Part shown: positions 23,401 to 35,400 of the stretch, piece by piece
Layout: every line of letters begins with the position of its first letter
Numbering within the stretch: the first letter of the stretch is position 1
Assembly: GCA_905221605.1 (NCBI GenBank)
Contig: CAJNDS010000946.1
Coordinates: 811,068-875,067 of the forward strand
Direction of reading: 5' to 3'
Length of the DNA stretch: 64,000 bases
Source of the DNA: Symbiodinium natans
Lineage: Eukaryota > Sar > Dinophyceae > Suessiales > Symbiodiniaceae
The notes under the pieces: model-generated
The model's database searches: none
What the model was told of the DNA's origin: nothing
Seen by the model: only the letters and a program-made list of their open reading frames with translations
Program-made: the position numbers and the translations under genes

Positions 23401-26400
23401 TTGGGTTTAGGGTTTAGGGCACTTAGGGCACTTAGGGCACTAAAGGCACTTAGGGCACTTCGGGCACTTAGGGCTTACGGTTTATGGTTTAGGGTTTAGG
23501 GCGCTTAGGGTTCAGGATTTCGGGTGCAAAGATTGTGGGGCTCTGAGGCTCTGGGTGTTTCCCAATGTGCTTTGGAGCCTCGCCTTTCGGGATGCGTGCT
23601 GTGTACTCACAGCTCAGGGACGTATGGGTCGGGGTCTTCTTCCACTATTTGCCCAAGAAACTCCGCAAAAATTCAAGTATTCTTCCGTAGAAGGGCATAT
23701 AGGGATGATCGTCTGATAGTTTGTTGGGCGGTTCTTACGCAAATCGTAGTTGGTTAAAAATGAGATATGATCAGCCCCCCCCCCCCCCCCCTACTCCTCT
23801 CGCGAAGCGTGTGGGCGCAGATAAACCTGGGACCCACAGCCAGCCGTCTGCTCTTGCATGATTGCCCAATGGGCCTACTAGGGTTTAGGGTTTAGGGTTT
23901 AGGGCTAGGCATTGCTTGTTGCTCACTCTTCGAAGACTTTGTGCGCGGCAGCCCAGGGCCCAGCCCATCCTAAACCAGCAGTATGCAGGGAATACAGAAT
24001 GTGAACCACCCCCGACCCGAAACCCTGAAGCTCATCGCTCAGTTCCCTGGCGGGCCCTGAAATGCCAAGCTGAAGACCACCCTAAACCCTAAACCCTAAA
24101 CCCTAAACCCTAAACCCTAAACCCAAGGTGAAGACCATCTTCAGCATGATCTGCGCCATCTTCCGCGAGTGCCGCCGGGAGCCCGGGCTTGGCTTCAAGT
24201 TCTCCAAACGGCTTCGCGAAGCCGAAGATTTCAGCCGGGTATGGGCTTGCAAGGTTTAGGGTTTAGGGTTTAGGGTTTAGGGTTTAGGGTTTAGGGTTTA
24301 GGGTTTAGGGTTTAGGGTTCCAGTTTGCTTCGCCTTTAAGTTGGGGGTGTTCACCCGCGACTCCGACCTGCACTGTTTTGCTTGTCAAAGCCTACTAATA
24401 CAATTTTGCAACTGTAGGACTGCAAGAGACAGAGACATAAACCACAGAATCCAGACAACTGGCTGGACAGCGGCAGGCATATTCACTAGTGAAGTGAGTG
24501 TGCATAAAAGGTATACGTAGGGGCTTCGTGGGCAGTGGGGTTGCACCCTAATCCCTAAACCCTAGACCCTAAATCCCAAAGCCCCTTTCCAGGCATTTTT
24601 CTCATACCATGCCTTCCTGGGTAAGGACGCATTCCTCTGAAACAACCACTCGCCCTGGGCTCCATGTACCTACGAGTTTGAGTTTAGGGTGTAGGGTTTA
24701 GGGTTGAGGATCGAGGGTTTAGGGTTTAGGGTTTAGGACGAAGGGTTGAGTTGTATACAGGTTGGGAATGTACAGCCCTAAACCCTAAACCCCAAACCCT
24801 ACACCCTACACCCTACACCCTCAACCCTAAGCTCAAGCAGAATCTGCAGAGACCCGGCCAATGCCGAGGCGATCGAGGAATCGACCTTCCCCTGAGGCCA
24901 GGCAGTGTGTGGGGTTTAGGGTTTAGGGTTTAGGGTTTAGGGTTTAGGGTTTAGGGTTTAGGGTTTAGGGTTTAGGGTTTAGGGTTTAGGGTTTTAGGGT
25001 TTTGGGTTTAGGGGTGGTGATGTCGGGCTTCGTGCAGCCTGAGCCCTGAAGTCCCTAGGAACGCAAGCCCGAAGCTCCTAAGCCGCACAGCTGAAACCCT
25101 GAGAAGTGTTCCTAGGGTTTCAGGTTCCCTTTTTAGGGCTTGAGGTTGGCTGGGGTTTAGGGTTTAGGGTTCAGGGTTTAGGGTTTAGGAGTTAGGGTTT
25201 AGGGTTTAGGGTTTAGGTGAAGGCTTGTGGCACGATAGGGTCCAGGATTGTAGGGTTTCATGGGTTCGGCGTTCTTGGGGTTAAGTAGCCACAGGAATCC
25301 GGTGTACGGTTCTACGAAGGCTGTTGCACAAAAACTCGGCACAAAGCGCCGCAGGCATCCCGATACTTCGGCGATGGACAAGGCCAGGAGGGGCTTGGGA
25401 ATTCGGCGTTGCGGAACCTTGTTGTTCAGGGTTTCGGGTTTAGGGTTTAGGGTTTAGGGTTTAGGGACTTTCGTTAGGGTTTACGGACTCTTGGTGCTCG
25501 GCGTTGTGTAGGGTTCAGGGACCTTCGGTGGCCGACTTGGTCTTTGGGGGTACCGATAGTTTTGGGGGTGTTCGGTATGCCTTCAGTCTCTGCAAGAGGA
25601 CGTAGGGATTTCGATGGGGATTCAATGAACTATCAAGCTGGGTCATATGCCCTATACTACCATAATTCCTCTTGAGGTATATGAACCATGAACCCTTTTA
25701 GGGTTGATCTGGGCCCCCAAGGCTAGAGGCCGTGCTTCTTGGGAATACACAGGGCTGCGGCCTTCTGTGGAGGCTTAGAGAGTTTGGAGGGTCCAGAGCA
25801 CATCGGGTACTTTTGGGGCTGCCAATGATTGGGTTTAAGTTATTATTATTATTATTATTTTTTTATCATCATAATGATTATTAGTATTATTATTATTGTA
25901 TGTATATATATATATAGAGACACCTTACAAGCCCTAAGGCAACAAAACTGAAGCGTTCGCCCGAACTTCGCAAAGAATCCCCACCCTACAAACAACAACC
26001 CCAAAACCGGAATACCAACCCCTCCAAGAACTAAACGTACTGCTTCTCACTGGGGATTGTTAGGCTTAGGCACCTTATCTCCCCCTATATCAGCCCTGTC
26101 TATGATTGTTTTCCTTTTTCCTAATAAGAACTCTAAGTCGAAGCGGAGTCATCAAGTAGGTCGCGGGCGACGGCTACAAACCTCGCGACCCGAAAGCCGA
26201 CTTGGAGGAAGGCAACATCACCAACTGCCCACATCCTCCAGATCCCGAACATGCCTCTGGCTTCGCAGTCCAACCGAACAACTCGGTCATGAGCTTCATT
26301 TCATCCAAGAACTTCGAGATGAAGGATGGTTTCCGGACTGTGCTTGCACCCTACAGTCTCTTCTGTCTCCCAGGCAGACCTCGACGCACGCCATGCCCCG

Positions 26401-29400
26401 AGAACGACCTCTTCGTCCGCCGCAACATCCTGGACTACACGTTCTACGTAACCCCCTAAAGCCCAAGCCCCGAACCCCAAACGGCCCAAACCCTAACTCC
26501 TAAACACCAAACCCTAAACCTTAAACCCCACACCCCAAACCCTAAACCTTAAACCCTAAACCCCAAACCCTAAACCCTAAACCCAAGTTCCGCAGGTACT
26601 TGAGCGCGAGCAGGAGATCGACGAGATGCCTCTGAAGGACCTGGAAAATGCCTGCAGGACTGGGCTTTAGGTGTCAGGGTTCAGGGTTCAGGGTTCAGGG
26701 TTTAGGGTTTAGGGTTTAGGGTTTAGGGTTTAGGGTTTAGGGTTTAGGGTTTAGGGTTTAGGGTTTAGGGTTTAGCAGGAACCCCACAATCTGGAAAACA
26801 AGAGCCTCAGAGTTCCTCAAAGGGGTTTAGGGTTTAGGGCTTGCAGTTTAGGGTTTAGGGTTTAGGGTTTAGGGTTTAGGTTTAGGGGCAACCCAGTGGC
26901 TGCTTCCTTGATGTTTCTTGCGTCGGGCCTCCTTACAGCATGCCTCTTCTCACACGTCTGCCTCTGCTCGCTCAGCCTCCGACAAGGCCCGTCTTCCCAC
27001 AGGGTTTAGGGTTTAGGGTTTAGGGTATAGGGCTCCCAAAGGTCATGACACCAGGGAAGGCATCCCAACAAAGCAGCCGGCCCAGGTGGTCCAGTAGCGT
27101 TTCCAGGTTCAGGATTTGGGCTTCAGTGGTTTCGGGTTTAGGGTTTAGGGTTTAGGGTTTTGGTTCAAGGGTTTAGCGATTTAGACAGAATCCCACGACC
27201 TATTACGAGTGTAGAAGTTACGCAGGAGTATAGCATTAAGGTAACAATAACATTCATATAGTTACGTAAGGGTATAGCATCCAGGTAACAATAACATACA
27301 TATATAGAAATCATTGTCATCCTTCTAAACATTACTATATAGCCCCAGCAGCTTGGACACTAAGCCCGGACTTCAAAGCACGGTTTTCAGCCAAATATCC
27401 AACCCCGCTGTGAGGAGCGTGAGTGTGGACTTCGTCAACCTTCCTGAAGACAAGAAGGACCCTGTAGGGTTTAGATGCAATGAGTAGAGCCCAAAACCCT
27501 CAACCCTACACACCCAACCCTAAACCTTAAACCCTGCGCCCTTAACCGTAAACCCTAAACCAGGGTTTCGGGTTTAGGGGCTCTAGTTCAGGGAACCTAC
27601 AAAAAAGGTTGGGTTTTGAGTTTAGGGTGTTTTGGGGTTTAGGGTTTAGGTTTGGGGAGTAAGCCCTCAACCCTACTTGCAAATGGACTGGGGAGCTGGG
27701 ATTTTGGGGTTGACGGTCTAGGGGTTCGGGCTGTTGATCTGGGTTTAGGGTTTCGAAGTCAACGTCTGTGTCGATGACTGCGGTTTAGGGTTTTAAGACC
27801 TTGTTGAGCCTCAACTGCGTTCTGGCATTTTGGTAAGGAACTTAATTACGTTTCCAGAAGAGGGTTACGCAGCAGATCTAGTATCCTTATTGCGGTATCT
27901 TGCTTTTGAGCTCCATAATCTCTAAACTCCAAACCCTGAAGAGCCCGAGCCGGCGAGCCAATTTTTTATGGGGCTCACGGCGCCACTTCCCTGGTGAAGC
28001 AGATCAGCTAGGACTTAGGGCTCTACGAACTCCTTAAGCAAGCCTGAGCCCTATACCCTAAACCCTCAACCCTAAACCCTAAACCCTAAACCCCAGACCC
28101 TAAACCCTAAACCCTGAACCCTGAACCCTAAACCCAAGAAACCCCAAAGCCAGGAGCTTGCAGAGCACTCCAGAGTAACAGACACCAAGACGGTGGAGAC
28201 GGAGCGCCCCCAGCTGCACGTTCGGTGCAGGGGTTTTTAGGGTTTGGGGTTTAGGGTTGCTTAGGCCATTAGGGTTTTCAGGTATTCGGGTTCAGGGTTC
28301 AGGTTGTTTGGATTTAGGGTGTAGAGTTCTATCGTATAGAGTTACCTTGTATGGTTTAGTTTTTGGAGAACTCGTCTGTCTTACTTACAGTCTAGAATAT
28401 GTAGCATGCCATCCTTCCTTATTAGACTAGGCAGGAATGAGGGCGCTTGCTCGGGTTGAGGGTTTAGGATTTCGGTTTCATGGTTCAGGTTTGGTTTTTG
28501 GGTAACCTCTTGCTGTCGTGGCAGCATTTGTCTCTAGCCAAGGTACGCCGAGCAAGTTGCCGAAATCAGCAGGCCGGCTTGCCAGGGCTTAGGGAAGTAG
28601 GGTTTGGGCTTCAATTTCTATTTATTTTGTCTTGAGGGTTTAGGGTTTAGGCTTTAGGGTTTAGGGTTTAGGGTTTAGGGTTTGGGCTTATGGAGTTTAA
28701 GGTTTTAGGGTTCAAGTAGAGGATGTAGGACAGCGTTTTGGGCTTCGGGCTTTAGGGCAGGTTTTCTCGGAAGAGCCCCTCCCCTCGCCCACCCCTGGTT
28801 CTCTTCTAGTGCCTCCATGCGAGCATCTCCCCCCAAGTTTGGGTTTTAGGGTTCAGGGTTTTAGCCCATACTAAAGGAACTCCCATAAAGGGTGTCTCCC
28901 CCACGCTGCTCAAGAATGTTCAAAGCACACATGGCGACCAATTGTCAGCGGTGTCTCGTACTCGCTTGAGTGGCAGCGATGACAACATGGTGAGTTCTCT
29001 AGAGTATGTTTTTTGTTGGGTGCCCGAAAAACCCTAAACCCCTAAACTCTAAACCCTTATCACAAGGACCCCAAAAGGAACCACAGGCTAGAGAAGTGAC
29101 CAAATGTTTTCCTGCCTCTTCCGTGCTGACACCGGAGTGGCCTCTGTCAAAACGATGGAAGATCTTTCGCAGGACCTCACGCCGAATAGACAAGGCTTCT
29201 CAACTGAAGGGCCCGTGCTCATTCGGCGCGACGCCTCTTGAATCTTAGCCTCCCCAAGCCCTGCCCTTGACATGACCACGCAAACGAAGCACCTTGCACG
29301 CGAGCGCCACCTCAGCGTTCCAAGCCTAAACTCCATAAGCTTCCCATCCCCAAAGGATCCCAAGCCTTTGACCCGCATGCCCCAGACCCCAAACTCCCCC

Positions 29401-32400
29401 CCCCCCCCCCCCCCCCACCACCAAAAAACGAACAGTCTTGAAGACACTAACAACCTTGCAAGCCCTGAAATCCTGAATGCCCCCACACACACGGACTCTA
29501 TTTGGTCAGTTCTCAAAACCATGGTCCCTTCCAAACCCTAAACCCGAAACCCCAACCCCGAAACCCTAAACCCTAAACCCTAAAGCCTGAACCCTGAACC
29601 CTGAACCCTGAACCCTAACCCCCCCCCGCCCCCCATGTACTCGCGGACACACAGGGAGCTGGAGGAGATCAATCCTAACATGCCCAGCGCTTGGTGCGGA
29701 GACGGGGAGTTGGGCTACATTGTGCGTTGTGGCTGCTGAGGTTTAGGGTTTAGGGTTTAGGGTTTAGGGTTTAGGGTTTAGGGTTTAGGGTTTAGGGTTT
29801 AGGGTTTAGGGTTTAGGGATACTGCCCTTATTCCGACTTTTCACAGCTAGGTTCCCTTGTAAGCCACTTTCAACCAAAAAGGGGTACCCTTTATTCCTAG
29901 GGTTACTCCTGGGTCTAGAAGAAGGTTGGGGTTAGCTGGAGCTCAGTTTCGGGGTTGTAGGGCTTTTAAGGTTGTGGGTTTAACGTTCGGGTGTAGAGTT
30001 TAGGGTTTAGGGTTTTAGGCCTAGGGTTGCATTGGACTTGCGATTCCAGGGTGTGCAATCTAGGACACCAGTGGAAGATGTTTCGGATTCGGGTTCGGCA
30101 AGTTCGGCCTGTAGTTCTTCCACAATTAGGCTTTCTAAACTCAGGTGTAAACTATTTGGCCTTCCTCTGTTGGCAAACTGCACCCGTGATTGTGGGCACT
30201 TCTCAAGAGAGTAAGCCGCCTGCTGCGCCAGCTCCAAAAAAACCGACACAGGAGCCGACGCAAGCGCCCCACATTAATCCTGCGCAGCCCCTACGCGCAC
30301 TTTGAAGAAAGTAACCCGAAACCAAGGCCTGAAATTCTCGAAGGCGCCCTAAGCCTAAAACCGAAGCCCTAACCCTAAGCCCTAAACCCTAAACCCTAGC
30401 TAAGCCCCAAGCCCTAAGCCCTAAACCCTAAACCCTAAACCCTGAACTGAAGCCCCAAGCCCTAAGCCCTAAACCCTAAACAGCAACTCGAACTCAGGCG
30501 TGCTATCCAAGAGTGCGAGGTCGAAGAGGGCAAGCTGCGGGAGATCAGGCGGCGTTTGAAAGTTAGACTCGCGTTTCGCGGGCTCGACAGGGTTTAGGGT
30601 TTAGGGTTTAGGTGCTGACGAGCAGCAGGTTGGAATGGGGTGTCAGCAGATTGCGAGGCGGCCATGATGTCGAATTTCGGTCTCTTTTCACATTCAAAGC
30701 GGCGAACAACATGTCTCTGCGTTTGTCTGCTTGTGCTCTGCACATGCGTTTTGTTGGATAGTGCGAATGATCTTTGCTTTACATGTCGATCATGCACCTC
30801 CTGACGTGATATGACATGGTGGCTCTCTGGCCACAACGCTTCGGCCCCTCCTTCGGGCCATGTCCTGCACAAGTCGGCGACAAAGGGTCCTGGACGAGGT
30901 CGGGTGCAATCAACACTCCTCCTTGGTTGGCCTCTTGATTTTTCAAAGCCAACCATCTATACATATCATCCTGACCGAGTCTGCCGAAGTGACCTGCCGC
31001 GGTTCTCGCGACATACTCTGCACATTTGCTTGTCGTGGATCCTGTTGGCATTCCTCAGCCCCCAGCAATCTGGAAACACATGAACATGGTCTCCGCCATC
31101 GGTGACGTAGTAAGGGCCTGAGTAGTACTCCGGCACAGGTACCTCCACTTCACGAATTTGGATCTGCACCTCCGGAGGCCTCATCGGAATGAATGCCGGA
31201 GTCACCTGAACACCAACTTCCTTTGTAGTCGTAGTCGAAGGCTGCTCTGGTGGCGATTCATCAAGCCGCAGCATTTGTTGCTTCAGCTCCAGTTCCACAG
31301 CCTTTTGTAATCGTCGCAAACGCCTGGCTCTGCGTGTCGTGCCGGTGTCATCAGTGATGCGATACCAAATCCACCACAAGCTTTCCCAAGCAGCAACCAG
31401 CACAACGCCCACCAGCATCACGACGATATACAGCTCAATTGAGCCATCCATTTGCAGAGGCATCTTTTCTGCAGGAGGTGTCGCCCGAACAGTTTGCACC
31501 ATCATCATCATGACCATGGCCCGTGCAAGCGAAAGTTTGGCAGCTTTTATCGACATATCAACAACGCCCCACAAGCTGACCAATTCCTGCAACCTCTGTC
31601 TTGGAAAGGATTTTGTTAATAGGTCTGCCAACTGCAAACTTCCAGGAACAAACTGGACCTCAACCAATCCACGCTCTATTTGTTCTGTCAGGAATGCAGC
31701 CCTTATACGTAGGTGTCGTGTTCTCCATCCACCCCCCGCGGACGTCGCTGGATTGGCCAACGACACAGCAGCCTGGTTATCCACCAGTATGGTGGTTTTG
31801 GCCGGGATGTTGCCAAATTGCTCCAGGATTGCACGCATAGACAAACACATGGTAAGAGTCTCCAGGGCAGCTATCAGCTCACATTCCGCTGTGCTTAGGC
31901 TCACGAATGGTTGCCTGCACGATCTCCAAGAAATTGGAACATTCATCCAGGTGGTAAGGAGCCCCGAATGGGACTTGTCCCCAGAGGGAGCAAATGAGCT
32001 GTCACTCCACCCTTTGACCGCTTCTCCTTGAGGAAAGATTTCCAGGGCGTAGTTGGCAGTCCTTTGCAAATACGACAATATTCGCATCCCCACTTCCACA
32101 CATCTTGGCGCTGCCCTCGTAAGCAAGGAGCCCATTGCAGCAATTGGAAACGACAAATCCGGCCTGCTGCGTTGTGAAATCCACAACAACTCTCCACACA
32201 ATCTTTGAGCTTGCTTGAGGTCGTCGGAAGTTCCGGTATCTTCTCCTTCTTCTACTTGAAAGGAAAGAAGCTCGCGATTGCAGGGGATCGGCGATCTTGC
32301 TGTGGAGGGGATGTCATGGACGCGAAGCAGTTCTGCAATGTAGGGCCTTTGGTGTATATAATATCGATCTCCTTCCAGATTGGTTTCAATTTCACAACCC

Positions 32401-35400
32401 AGGAAGCGAACCCCTTTTTCTGCAGAAACCACCTCCAAAGTTGACGTCTTCCATGTTCTGCTTATCGTGGCGGCGGTGGACATCATCAACGACAGCGGAC
32501 CACAAATCAGCAAGTCATCGACATAGACCAGGACGGCTCCTTCCGGGTGGTCATACACTGAGGTTCCTGCCTCATACAAGAACCAAAGATTCGGCTCCGC
32601 CTCGCCTTGCTTCAGCATCCACCTCTTGCAGCCATCCTCAATCTCCATCGCCTTCATAGTTCGATCGCGAAAGTTCGCCCACAACTTGGGCGATTGCCGT
32701 AACCCATACATTCCATGGGTCAGAAGCCATCGCTCTGATGCCTCTGCTAGGCCCATTTGCACCAGTATGCTTGGTGGGGTGATGACGTAGAGGATCTCGT
32801 CAGGGCCCTCTGGCATCGGAGTGAGCATAAATGCTCCTGTGATATCCAGGGTGGCGGCAAGCCATCGCTTGTAGGCGGAGAAAGTGAGGGTGCTTCTCAA
32901 GCTCTCTGCTGCTGCTCCTGAAGCGAACACATCTTGTTGAGCATCTTCAGCAAAGTTTCCGCAGCACACAATGCGAGCCTTCCGCTTGCACCATTTCTCC
33001 TCTTCTTCCGCCTCCTCAGCTACCACACCTGGTGGCTTCAGGGTGTAGACCATCTTCGCGGGCAGGTACTGGACGTTGTGGTGGTGCTCCAAGTCCTTGG
33101 CGTGCTGGACGGTAATGCGACGGAAGCCCTTCTCCACCACACCAATTTCCTTCTTGATGGATTTCTTCCATTTTGGAATGTTCTGCCGAACATCGGCAGG
33201 ATTCACATTGTGGGTGTGGCGCAAAGGCTCTCGCAGGTCTGCAATAAGCTTCTCGATGTCCTTCGTGTACTCGGGCTCCAACTTCGCCAATCGAGGAAAC
33301 GCTTCCCCAGCAGACCATTCCTCCATATTCTCGGCCATAGCATCCTGCACCTCCACGTAGTCCACCTCCTGATCCACATGTCCTCCATATATTCGCTGGA
33401 GGTATGGAAGCTCCCTTCCGGGTTCCTCAGAGCTTCCCACAAGAAGCAGCCGGTGCTCCTCCTGTTCCCTGTGCTCAGGGTCATGGATGTTTCTCTCGTC
33501 ATCCGCATACACCTCCCATTCGCCCACATATTCTGCACCATCACACATAGCCTCGACATCCTCTTGCACATCCCCTGCTTCTTGAGCTCGACTCCAAGAA
33601 ACGCACTCCGGACTCGAAGAGGATGCCTCCAACACGGGTGTGGTTTCCCGTGCCAGGCCAATCTGCTTCACAAAGCAAAGTCCATCAAGACCGCCGTCAA
33701 GTAAACCCATTCCATCGACAGGAAAACCACAGTGCTTCAAGTAGGCTACATCCGGGCGGGCCAACCTTGAAATCCCGGCTGGGGTGTAAGCGGATAGAAC
33801 CCATCGAGGTCCTTCATCACGAACATAAGCATGTTTTGAGCGAGGCGAGAATTCCACTGGCCGGTTCTTGATGTCGACAATCCTTCCCAGCTCAGTACCA
33901 CCATCGGGTCGTTCATGTAGATGTGGAATCACTTCTCCGCCTCCTCGATGTGGATGCGACTCAACATCGCCTTCCACCCATAGACCAGCACTCGGGGTCT
34001 CATCTAGTTCCATGACATAGTTCATCGACCCTTTCTGGTTGTGCTTGTCCTTGTGGACCGGGGCTTCGTTCAAGCGATGCAGCGCCAGCGCTGCCCAAGT
34101 CGGATCGGTTCCCGGCATGGTCTCGACGATCCGCTTCTTCATGTAGTGGTTGAGGAAGTAGGTGGTGTAGGGCAAACATCTTCCATTCATAGTGATGCCA
34201 TAAGCCCCTCCTTGGACATAGGCACCCAGTATCATTCCTGCACCGGTTGTTGAGCGAGGAGCACGAAGGTTGCCCTTGAAGTCGTCCATTGCCTGCAAAA
34301 CAGTCCGACATGCTGCAGCTGTGTAGGACCCTTCTTCCACCAACTCCTTTGACACTTTTTCCACTGCTTCAGCGTCTGCAGCACGAATTGTTTTTACACT
34401 CGGAATCATCGAACTCAACGGGGCCTGCAAGGAAGTTCGTGCTTGTAGTTCATCATGATCATCCATAGTATTGGCAAAGGTCGTGAACTCCTTGTCGTGC
34501 ACTTGCATCATGCGTAGTTCCACACCTGCAGTTTTCCCCTTCGTTCGGTACATAGGCGGAGCATACGAGACTGGAGGTCCCTTTGGTGGAGGTGGTAGCG
34601 GTGGTTCCTCGGGGACGACCACCGGCTCATGCACCTTGGGCGCTTCACACTTATCCTCTGGCTCGACAATGATCGTGGGGGCCACCTCGTCCAAGGAAGG
34701 TGGCTCTCTGGCCACTCGCACATGCGTCGTCTGAATGAAGGTTCCGGTGCTCTTCAAGATCACATGGCCTCCCCGAACATCCGTCGATGGTCCCAAGTAT
34801 TTTCCTTGTAGCCAATGAGGACCCAAATCCTCCACATCACCAGTCTTGTACTTCTTGATCTTCACGTACACTTTCGCCCCATAAGCCACCACCATCGGCT
34901 GCATAATCCCCAGCTTTTCACATCGCTGCTGCACCGCAGCGGTCTGTATGGCAGTAGGCCAATGTTCTCTTCCGAGGCGAGCTGCATCAAGTAGGATCCT
35001 GGCCTTCCGCTTCAGGTACTTCACTCCAGCTTCAGCCACTCCATTCTCCGCCGGCTCCGAACCAGTGGAAGTTGTAGGCAACATCCCTTGCGAAAGCACC
35101 CAATGCCGAACCAGGTTTCCACGAAGTTCACCTCCTCTATCGGCATGTATACGAACAATCGGGTATCCGAGCGCCTTTATGTCTACTACCATTTGCTGAA
35201 TCGCTGGCAATGTCGAAGCTGCCTTTTTGTTTCGTACAGGCACGCAGAAGTAGAGGGTCTCGGTCTCCAAGGGTTCCTTGAAACTTGCCTTGAGCTTCTT
35301 CCACTCCTCCTGGTCCTTTCGAACCTGCTCCGGTGTAGGCATTTCCGACTCCTCCTCTTCCGGCGCTTCCTCCACTTCATCCTCCGAGAGCTCCTCCTCG

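Noticed and set aside
30027-30305. Proline-rich + strand frame ESKPPAAPAPKKPTQEPTQA
   Set aside because: The opposite strand is equally open and equally protein-like; it has no splice support and no family.
30572-30593. The array-adjacent GACAGG|GTTTAG as the donor of the SMC1 exon
   Set aside because: Protein alignment and phase place the donor upstream at AG|GCGGCG (30549). At first I took many GG|GTTTAG junctions as donors, but the SMC1 chain shows that real donors usually lie 10-45 bases before the array.
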